Part shown: positions 58,392 through 64,000 of the stretch, one piece after another
Layout: every line of letters begins with the position of its first letter
Numbering within the stretch: the first letter of the stretch is position 1
From: JALZVT01 sp039029135
GTDB taxonomy: Bacteria > Pseudomonadota > Gammaproteobacteria > Pseudomonadales > Azotimanducaceae
Direction of reading: 5' to 3'
DNA: 64,000 bases
NCBI GenBank assembly: GCA_039029135.1
Contig: JBCCGT010000006.1
Coordinates: forward strand, 62,001 to 126,000
Translations under genes and position numbers: made by a program
The notes under the pieces: model-generated
What the model was told of the DNA's origin: nothing
The model's input: only the letters and a program-made list of their open reading frames with translations
Database searches by the model: none

Positions 58392-58943
58392 TCACCCAAT
58401 TCGAGAAATTCGCAGCAGCTTCTTCAGATCTTTCTGCACCATGTGACCCGTATCGCCGAGGGGATAGCGCAGCACAAAATTGCCGTTCGGATCGATCAGG
58501 TAGAGCCCACGATCGGCCGTCGAGCCCGCGCGCAGGACCTCCAGCTTCGGATAGGCCGCAACGACGTCGGCGGCATCGGCGCCGCCCGGCAACACGAGGA
58601 CGCGCCGCAGCCGCGTGGCGTCCTTGGTGAGCAGCACCTGCAGCGCCCGCATCTGCGACAGGCTGGTCTCGCACTCGGCGTCGCAGCTCCCAGCCGGCAC
58701 GATGGTGAGCGACCAGTGGCGATCGCGCGCCGGTCCCTCTTCGAAGCGCTGACTAAACGCCAGCCCAGTTTCGGTTTGCCAGTTCACGTCCGCCGCCGAG
58801 CGCTCGGGTTCGACGAACTCGCCCGCGTTCGTCGTGCCCCAGACGTTGCCGCCCTGGGCGCCAAAGAACAGCAGATACGACAGCCCCATCGTGCCGAAGA
58901 CGATACCGATCAATATCAATAGCTGTTTCTGTGCCGCGCTCAT
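58392..58943 (-). CDS. conserved membrane-anchored protein of the oxidase operon
   Basis: The 183-residue protein has one N-terminal membrane segment (about 8-28, LLILIGIVFGTMGLSYLLFF) and a soluble periplasmic part of thioredoxin-like character (WSLTIVPAGSCDAECETSLS near residue 86, YLIDPNGNFVLRYPLGDTG near 150). The two cysteines are C-x3-C, as in SCO proteins. In Pseudomonas a hypothetical protein occupies the same place between SURF1 and ctaA. A role in copper or heme delivery is plausible but unproven. The start at 58943 overlaps the SURF1 stop as ATGA. Confidence 0.72.
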   Translation of the reverse strand: MSAAQKQLLILIGIVFGTMGLSYLLFFGAQGGNVWGTTNAGEFVEPERSAADVNWQTETGLAFSQRFEEGPARDRHWSLTIVPAGSCDAECETSLSQMRALQVLLTKDATRLRRVLVLPGGADAADVVAAYPKLEVLRAGSTADRGLYLIDPNGNFVLRYPLGDTGHMVQKDLKKLLRISRIG

Positions 58944-59650
58944 GAGCTCTTGTAACCGTAGACGATGTATCCGATTAGCAGCGTCAGCGCGAGGCCAAAC
59001 CACTGGAAGGCATAGCCCCGATGTCGATCCGCGCCGAAGCCCAATCGCGCTGGCGCGGCGACTAGGACGCCGGGTTGCCCCGCTTCTAGACGCATCTCAG
59101 CGCTCATCAAGCCCGGAACGAGCGTGTCGATCGCCGGCCAGTCGATGCGCTGTATCCGCCAGAGCTCGTCGTCGAGCGCTTCGGGAGGTTGCGGCGTGCC
59201 AAAACTCGGCAGGGCACCCAGATCGGGCCACTGCAGCGCGATCAGACTCTGGCGCCCCGCGGGCGTCGGCGGCAGCGCCGGCAGCTGATCGCGCCGCGCC
59301 GGCGCGGCCAGCCAGCCCCTGTTCACAAGCACCTGCTGCAACGTGCCGTCCGCTTCGGCCGTGAAGCTCTGCAGCAGCCAGTAACCGACCTGGCCCTCGT
59401 GGATCTGGTTGTCGAGCAGCAGGCGCTGCTCGCCGTAGCGGCCGAACAGACGCAGCCGTCGCAGCCGCGATGCGGGCGTGGCGCTGCGGCCGAGGGCCGC
59501 AGGCATGCTGCCGAGCGTCGCGCCAAACTGGGTTTCCAGCTCGTCCTTGTACGCCGCCCGCTCGCTCTGCCACAGCCCGAGCAACACCAGCACCGGCAGC
59601 ATGACCACCACAAATGCCGTCATGCGCCAATCGGGTCGAAAGCGAGACAT
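58940..59650 (-). CDS. SURF1-family oxidase assembly factor
   Basis: The 236-residue protein has one membrane segment near each end (about 11-28 and 212-230) and the SURF1 pattern between: LFGRYGEQRLLLDNQIHEG near residue 69, VLVNRGWLAAPARRDQLP near 107 and HRGYAFQWFGLALTLLIGY at the end. SURF1 helps insert heme A into subunit I. The ATG at 59650 is clear. It overlaps the following gene by ATGA. Confidence 0.9.
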   Translation of the reverse strand: MSRFRPDWRMTAFVVVMLPVLVLLGLWQSERAAYKDELETQFGATLGSMPAALGRSATPASRLRRLRLFGRYGEQRLLLDNQIHEGQVGYWLLQSFTAEADGTLQQVLVNRGWLAAPARRDQLPALPPTPAGRQSLIALQWPDLGALPSFGTPQPPEALDDELWRIQRIDWPAIDTLVPGLMSAEMRLEAGQPGVLVAAPARLGFGADRHRGYAFQWFGLALTLLIGYIVYGYKSS

Positions 59651-59723
59651 CTGATCTCATCGGACCTGGCTGGTTGCGTCGCTGCGGGTACAGACCGAGA
59701 CTACAGCGCCTTGTCCAACGGGT

Positions 59724-59957
59724 ATGACTACCGTGCTGAAGGCCATCATTGTTCTGCTCTTGATCGGCATCGTCGTGAGTCTGTTTTCGGGTCTCGCGTT
59801 TCTGTTCAAAGACACGGGCACGGGTAGTTCGAAGCGCACGCTCTATGCGCTGGGCGTGCGTATCACACTTGCCGTGCTGCTGGTGCTCGTCGTCGCCTAT
59901 GGCCTCTATACCGGCGAACTCACCATGCAGGCCCCCTGGACCGGCGGCGCGGCTTGA
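59724..59957 (+). CDS. DUF2909 twin-transmembrane protein
   Basis: The 77-residue protein has two membrane segments (about 5-27 and 44-62) with a short basic loop FKDTGTGSSKRTLYALGVR, the DUF2909 pattern. The family is found next to cytochrome c oxidase genes and its function is unknown. It is on the plus strand, opposite to its neighbours, as I recall for its Pseudomonas counterpart. The start at 59724 follows a GTATGACTACC context with no good SD. Confidence 0.82.
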   Translation: MTTVLKAIIVLLLIGIVVSLFSGLAFLFKDTGTGSSKRTLYALGVRITLAVLLVLVVAYGLYTGELTMQAPWTGGAA

Positions 59958-59990
59958 GGCTGGCAGCCAGGCCGGGTGTGGCGTGGTGCT

Positions 59991-60029
59991 GGGGTCAGAG
60001 TAGGGGGTCAGAGTCGCGACACTGACCCC
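59991..60029. repeat. REP-like element: a 26-bp near-palindrome plus a half copy
   Basis: The half copy GGGGTCAGAGT (59991-60001) is followed by a palindrome (60004-60029): GGGGTCAG, then A, then GTCGCGAC, then A, then CTGACCCC. The only mismatch is the pair of A residues. A third copy of the 11-mer is at 58-68. GGGGTCAGAGT ends are common in intergenic REP elements mobilised by RAYT transposases, but no such transposase is in the window. It lies between the ctaE stop and DUF2909. Confidence 0.65.
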
Positions 60030-60054
60030 AGGCCTACTCCGGCTTGCCGTCTAC

Positions 60055-60978
60055 TTAGAGCAGATAGACGAAGAAGAACAGCCCGACCCAGACCACGTCC
60101 ACGAAGTGCCAGTACCAGGACGACGCTTCGAAACCGAAACAATCCTCGTGACTGAAGTGTCCGCGAATCGCCCGCACCAGCTGTACGGCCAACATGAAGG
60201 TACCAAGGGTCACGTGAAAGCCGTGAAAACCCGTGAGGATGAAGAAGGTAGAGCCGTAGATGCCGCTTTCGAGCGTCAGGCCGAGTTCCTGATAGGCGTG
60301 AATGTACTCTTCGCCCTGCAGGATCAGGAAGATGATGCCCAGCGCGACCGTGAGACCGAGCCAGGTAATGAATCGATTGCGGTTATCGTTCTTAAGCGCG
60401 GTGTGCGCGAAATGCACGGTGACGGATGAGGTCAGCAGGATGACGGTGTTCCACAGCGGCAGATAGCCGGCCCACGCGCTGGCGGTCGAGGGCGGCGCCA
60501 TGCTTTCGCCGGGATTGGTAAACACTTCAGGATTCGGATTGTTGACGACCGGCCAGGTGTTTTCGAACTCTGGCCACAGATAATCGCCGGTAATGCCCTT
60601 AGCACCGTCGCCGCCCAGCCAGGCCACCGCCAGATTGCGGGCGTAGAACAGCGCGCCGAAGAACGCTGCGAAGAACATGACCTCAGAGAAGATGAACCAA
60701 CCCATGCCCCAGACGTAGGAGCGCTTGAGCTGACCGCTGACGAGGCCGGCGTGGTTTTCGCGAACGACCTTCGCGAACCACTGAAACAGCACGATTGCGA
60801 GGCCGCCGAAGCCGAGCCAGAAGAACAGCGTGTTCGGTTCCTCACCTGCGGACGCCGTATTCAGCCAGGAGCCCAGTCCCAGCATCATCACGCAGGTCGA
60901 CAGCGCGAGCCAAACGGGATACCAGCCTTCGTGAGGGATGTAATAGGCGGGGGTTTCCCCGGGGGTGTGACTAGCCAT
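60055..60978 (-). CDS. ctaE: cytochrome c oxidase subunit III
   Basis: The 307-residue protein is subunit III (COX3) with seven membrane segments. Typical motifs are FIFSEVMFFAAFFGALFYAR near residue 96, GFHGFHVTLGTFMLAVQ near 250 and the ending EASSWYWHFVDVVWVGLFFFVYLL, of which WHFVDVVWVGLFF is diagnostic. Additional N-terminal residues mention HTPGETPAYYIPHEGW. Its start codon overlaps the end of ctaG by eight bases. It carries no cofactor but is needed for stability. Confidence 0.95.
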   Translation of the reverse strand: MASHTPGETPAYYIPHEGWYPVWLALSTCVMMLGLGSWLNTASAGEEPNTLFFWLGFGGLAIVLFQWFAKVVRENHAGLVSGQLKRSYVWGMGWFIFSEVMFFAAFFGALFYARNLAVAWLGGDGAKGITGDYLWPEFENTWPVVNNPNPEVFTNPGESMAPPSTASAWAGYLPLWNTVILLTSSVTVHFAHTALKNDNRNRFITWLGLTVALGIIFLILQGEEYIHAYQELGLTLESGIYGSTFFILTGFHGFHVTLGTFMLAVQLVRAIRGHFSHEDCFGFEASSWYWHFVDVVWVGLFFFVYLL

Positions 60979-61621
60979 TTATGGGTTCCACGCTGTCGCT
61001 ATCGAGGTTGGGTCCAGGCCGTTGTTCCTCGGCCGATTCGATTCGAGCCATGTCGGTGATGTCGTAGAGCGAATAGGACAGTGCGATCGACTGCACCGTC
61101 TTCGGCAGCTCTCGGCCGACAATAAACCGCATGGGCATGATCATCTCTTCACCAGGTTGCAATTCCTGGCGTTCGAAACAGAAGCACTCGGTTTTGTGAA
61201 AAAACTTGGTCGCGCTGAACGGCACCAGCGACGGCACCGCCTGGGCGACCATCACTCGATCCGTCGGATTGCGGACCACGAAGTTGACGCTTTTCAGCTC
61301 GCCAGGATGCACCCGCACGCCGCCTTTTTCGGAGCGAAACTCCCAGGGCATGCCTTCGTTGGTGTTGGTGATGAAGTTCACTTTGATGAGGCGCGAGCGA
61401 TCCGGCTGCAGTGCCGCCGCGTCGTACTCGTAGGGGCCGCCGGTCTTGCCGTTCAGCCCCGTGACCTCGCAGAGCAGGTCGTACAGCGGCACCAGCGCGA
61501 AACCGAACGCAAACATGCCAACCACAATGCCGGCCAGCCGCAGCACGGTGCGACCGTGTTGCGGCTGTTGGGTCGGTTGGCTCGGTTGGCTCGGTTGGCT
61601 CGATTGGCTGTTGTGCGTCAT
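60971..61621 (-). CDS. ctaG: cytochrome c oxidase assembly protein CtaG (COX11-type)
   Basis: CtaG delivers copper to the CuB site of subunit I. The 216-residue protein has an N-terminal low-complexity head SQPSQPSQPTQQPQHG, one membrane segment (about 25-45) and a periplasmic COX11 domain with the copper motif KTECFCFERQEL near residue 138 and PLYDLLCEVTGLNG near 46. The head is encoded by a short tandem DNA repeat. It follows ctaD by 30 bp and overlaps ctaE by eight bases. Confidence 0.94.
   Translation of the reverse strand: MTHNSQSSQPSQPSQPTQQPQHGRTVLRLAGIVVGMFAFGFALVPLYDLLCEVTGLNGKTGGPYEYDAAALQPDRSRLIKVNFITNTNEGMPWEFRSEKGGVRVHPGELKSVNFVVRNPTDRVMVAQAVPSLVPFSATKFFHKTECFCFERQELQPGEEMIMPMRFIVGRELPKTVQSIALSYSLYDITDMARIESAEEQRPGPNLDSDSVEPING
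61571..61610. repeat. 9-bp tandem repeat inside ctaG
   Basis: On the plus strand the unit GGTTGGCTC recurs about four times with small changes between 61571 and 61610. It encodes the Ser-Gln-Pro repeats at the N-terminus of CtaG. Because the unit is a multiple of three, length change would keep the frame. Confidence 0.8.
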
Positions 61622-61651
61622 CTGCGTAGCGCGCGGGCGATCAAGCCGCTA

Positions 61652-63253
61652 TCAGTGCGCGTTCTCTGCCGTCACTTTCGGCGGCGTCGAGAAGCTGTGG
61701 TACGGCGCCGGCGACGGCAGCTCCCACTCAAGCCCGGTGGCGCCTTCCCAAACCCGCGCCGTTGCCGGTCGACCGCTGCGGATGGTCTTGATCACGACGT
61801 ACATGAAGAACACCTGGCTGAAGCCGAAGATGAACGCACCGATCGACGACACCATATTGAAGTCAGCAAACGCCAGCGCATAGTCCGGGATGCGTCGCGG
61901 CATGCCGGCCAGCCCCGAGAAGTGCTGCGGGAAGAAGGTGACGTTGACGCCGATGAAGCTGAGCCAGAAGTGGGTCTTGCCCAGACGTTCGTCCACCATG
62001 CGACCGCACCACTTCGGCAGCCAGTAGTAGACCGCCGCGATGATCGAGAACAGCGCGCCCGGCACCAACACGTAGTGGAAGTGCGCCACCACAAAGTAGG
62101 TGTCGTGGTACTGATAGTCGGCCGGCGTGATGGCGAGCATCAGTCCCGAGAAGCCGCCCATCGTGAACAGGATCACGAACGCGATCGCAAACAGCATGGG
62201 TGTCTCGAAGGTCATCGACCCCTTCCACATGGTCGCGACCCAGTTGAAGACTTTTACGCCCGTGGGTACCGCGATCAGCATGGTCGAGTACATGAAGAAC
62301 AGCTGGCCAGCCAGCGGCATGCCCACCGTAAACATGTGGTGCGCCCAGACGATGAACGACAGGAAGGCGATCGAGGCCGTCGCATAGACCATCGAGTCAT
62401 AGCCGAACAGCCGCTTGCGCGCGAAGGTCGGGATGATCGCCGATACGATACCGAACGCCGGCAGGATCATGATGTAGACCTCGGGGTGACCGAAGAACCA
62501 GAAGATGTGCTGGAACATCACCGGATCGCCGCCGCCGGCCGCGCTGAAGAAGCTGGTGCCGAAGTGAATATCGAACAGCATCATGGTCACCGCGCCCGCC
62601 AGCACCGGCATCACGGCGATCAGCAGATAGGCGGTGATCAGCCACGTCCACACAAACAGCGGCATGCGCATGTAGGTCATGCCCGGCGCGCGCATGTTGA
62701 GGATCGTGGCGATGATGTTGATCGAGCCCATGATCGAGGAGGCCCCCATCATGTGCACACCGAAGATAAAGAAGGTCACCGTGTCAGGGGCGTAGGTCGT
62801 CGACAGCGGCGCATAGAAGGTCCAGCCGAAGTTCGGGCCACCGCCTTCCATGAACAGCGTCATGAGCAGCATCGAAAACGCGAACGGCAGGATCCAGAAA
62901 GACAGGTTGTTCATGCGCGGCAGCGCCATGTCCGGCGCGCCGACCATCATCGGCACCAGCCAGTTTGCGAGCCCCACGAAGGCCGGCATGATCGCGCCGA
63001 AGACCATGATGAGACCATGGTTGGTCGTCATCTGGTTGAAGAATTCAGGCTCGACGAACTGCAGCCCCGGCTGAAACAGCTCGGCGCGAATGATCAGCGC
63101 CATGGTGCCGCCGATCAGGAACATGATGAACGAGAACCACAGGTACAGCGTACCGATGTCCTTGTGGTTGGTCGTAAAGAGCCAGCGGGCGATGCCCTTG
63201 GCCGGACCGTGATGGTCGTGGTCGTCGTGATGTGCGTCTATAACTGCACTCAT
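61652..63253 (-). CDS. ctaD: cytochrome c oxidase subunit I
   Basis: The 533-residue protein is the catalytic subunit with 12 membrane segments. It has the low-spin heme and CuB ligand histidines: FNQMTTNHGLIMVFG near residue 72, QHIFWFFGHPEVYIMILPAFG near 245 (shortened: WFFGHPEVYIMILPAFG), the HH pair in VWAHHMFTVG near 300 and HDTYFVVAHFHYVLVPGA near 380. The Glu in GHPEVY of the D-channel is present, so it is an A1-type proton pump. It starts with ATG, 3 bp after the ctaC stop, and heads the assembly of the aa3 core. Confidence 0.97.
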   Translation of the reverse strand: MSAVIDAHHDDHDHHGPAKGIARWLFTTNHKDIGTLYLWFSFIMFLIGGTMALIIRAELFQPGLQFVEPEFFNQMTTNHGLIMVFGAIMPAFVGLANWLVPMMVGAPDMALPRMNNLSFWILPFAFSMLLMTLFMEGGGPNFGWTFYAPLSTTYAPDTVTFFIFGVHMMGASSIMGSINIIATILNMRAPGMTYMRMPLFVWTWLITAYLLIAVMPVLAGAVTMMLFDIHFGTSFFSAAGGGDPVMFQHIFWFFGHPEVYIMILPAFGIVSAIIPTFARKRLFGYDSMVYATASIAFLSFIVWAHHMFTVGMPLAGQLFFMYSTMLIAVPTGVKVFNWVATMWKGSMTFETPMLFAIAFVILFTMGGFSGLMLAITPADYQYHDTYFVVAHFHYVLVPGALFSIIAAVYYWLPKWCGRMVDERLGKTHFWLSFIGVNVTFFPQHFSGLAGMPRRIPDYALAFADFNMVSSIGAFIFGFSQVFFMYVVIKTIRSGRPATARVWEGATGLEWELPSPAPYHSFSTPPKVTAENAH

Positions 63254-63256
63254 GGT

Positions 63257-64000
63257 CTAGCCCTCCTTACTCTTCAGCGCGACAACGTCAGCAGGTTGAG
63301 TCACGTCGCCCGTGTCGTTGCCCCAGGCGTGTCGCTTGTAATGCACCACCGCGGCGATTTCGTCTTCTCTGAGCTGGCTGCCGAAGGCCTGCATCGCCGT
63401 GCCCTGCCGGCCGTTTAAGATGACGTCGATGTGTCCGGCCTTAGGCCCGAGCACGACCTCGCTGCCGACCAGCGCCGGGAACACGGGTGGCACGCCCTGG
63501 CCGTTGGCCATGTGACAGCTCGCGCAGTACTTGGAATACACGGCCTCGCCGTTTGCCATGAGCTCCTCGTGCGTGAAGGTCTTGTCCTTCATGGTCTGCA
63601 GAGCGAGATACTGCTGCTGCTGCTCGGCGTACCAGGCATCGTATTCGGCTTCTTCCATCGCGTGCACGACGATAGGCATGAAGCCATGGTCCTTGCCGCA
63701 CAGTTCGGTGCACTGACCGCGATAGACGCCCGGCTCTTCGACGATCGCCCACAGCTCGTTGATGATCCCCGGAATGGCGTCGCGCTTGATGCCGAAGTCG
63801 GGCACCCACCAGGCGTGAATCACGTCGTTGGCGGTTACCAGAAAGCGCACCTTGCGGTTGATCGGTATGCGCAGCGGCTCATCGACCTCGAGCAGGTAGT
63901 GTTCGCCCTTGGCCGATTTGCCGTACGTCTCGTCTTTGGGCGTCGCCAGGTTGCTCATGAACCGCAGACTGGTGTTCATGTCGTCGTCGAGATACTTGTA
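63257..64000 (-). CDS. ctaC: cytochrome c oxidase subunit II with fused cytochrome c (5' end outside window)
   Basis: The frame is open to the window edge, upstream of the Met at 63979, so the gene is partial at its 5' end. The visible part has the CuA domain: the aromatic-rich VIHAWWVPDFGIKRD near the middle and CuA ligands in GQCTELCGKDHGFMPIVV. A C-terminal cytochrome c domain follows, with YCASCHMANGQG and a Met ligand candidate in TAMQAFGSQL. This fusion marks a caa3-type oxidase that carries its own electron-input heme. The membrane anchors lie upstream, out of view. It is followed by ctaD after 3 bp. Confidence 0.95.
   Translation of the reverse strand, partial: YKYLDDDMNTSLRFMSNLATPKDETYGKSAKGEHYLLEVDEPLRIPINRKVRFLVTANDVIHAWWVPDFGIKRDAIPGIINELWAIVEEPGVYRGQCTELCGKDHGFMPIVVHAMEEAEYDAWYAEQQQQYLALQTMKDKTFTHEELMANGEAVYSKYCASCHMANGQGVPPVFPALVGSEVVLGPKAGHIDVILNGRQGTAMQAFGSQLREDEIAAVVHYKRHAWGNDTGDVTQPADVVALKSKEG

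Noticed and set aside
61022..63418. A 798-residue plus-strand ORF across ctaG and ctaD
   Set aside because: It runs antisense over three oxidase genes and is composed of His/Arg/Glu-rich low-complexity sequence.

Overview
The window is high-GC chromosomal DNA of a gammaproteobacterium. Family markers that point there are DUF484, UbiK, a SutA-like protein, DUF2782, ComM and a cytochrome c5. Several blocks also keep the gene order I recall from Pseudomonas aeruginosa: lptM-lysA-dapF-DUF484-xerC-HAD; sutA-glnK-ubiK-comM (without amtB); EEP hydrolase-dsbA-cc4-engB...polA...DUF2782-thrB; and the cytochrome oxidase block ctaC-ctaD-ctaG-ctaE-DUF2909-SURF1-hypothetical-ctaA-ctaB-SCO. I cannot name genus or order. 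I saw no rRNA, tRNA, CRISPR array, intact insertion sequence or phage gene.

Layout. 1-6005 (+): end of an unknown gene, a DUF917 protein, the small lipoprotein gene lptM (38 codons), lysA, dapF, DUF484, xerC and a HAD phosphatase. 6022-8445 (-): thrC, a SutA-like RNA polymerase-associated factor with a visible promoter, and a P-II protein. 8701-10671 (+): ubiK and comM. 10754-13552: cytochrome c5, a secreted repeat protein with a peptidoglycan-binding end and a strong terminator, and YbaK. 13587-17121 (-): a tightly coupled trio of class III aminotransferase, a catalytically degenerate aldehyde dehydrogenase and a nucleotidyltransferase. 17272-20889: alr, a doubtful small ORF, cysK and a TerC protein. 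21203-27649: envelope and stress-like genes (SPOR-like, YIP1-like, folE, a GNAT-AIG2 fusion, SIMPL, BON-LysM, a TerB-like membrane protein, a GST). 27685-34689: aceE, an epoxide-hydrolase-like gene coupled to a PlsC-like acyltransferase, and a lipoprotein-type PQQ alcohol dehydrogenase with a cytochrome c domain.

34745-48951 is the conserved EEP-dsbA-cc4-engB-polA-DUF2782-thrB backbone, interrupted twice. Between engB and polA sit a ParA ATPase, a ribbon-helix-helix protein and an MFS transporter, preceded by two abutting 8-bp palindromes. Between polA and DUF2782-thrB sit an NTF2-like gene, an AraC regulator, a styrene-oxide-isomerase-like membrane protein, a PF10118 metal-dependent hydrolase and the remnant of a deleted amidohydrolase.

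49053-55562 holds a lipoprotein amidohydrolase, an S9 peptidase, gcvR and the ergothioneine pair egtB-egtD. 55732-64000 is the caa3-type cytochrome c oxidase operon with heme A synthesis and copper assembly factors, and a REP-like palindrome in its middle.

How genes work together. LysA and DapF make lysine and supply meso-diaminopimelate, with Alr, for peptidoglycan. ThrB and ThrC complete threonine synthesis from separate loci. CtaA, CtaB, CtaG, SCO and SURF1 build the oxidase encoded by ctaC, ctaD and ctaE, with cytochromes c4 and c5 as likely electron carriers. The best candidates for undescribed systems are the ParA/RHH island, the AraC/isomerase-like/PF10118 island and the aminotransferase/pseudo-ALDH/nucleotidyltransferase trio.
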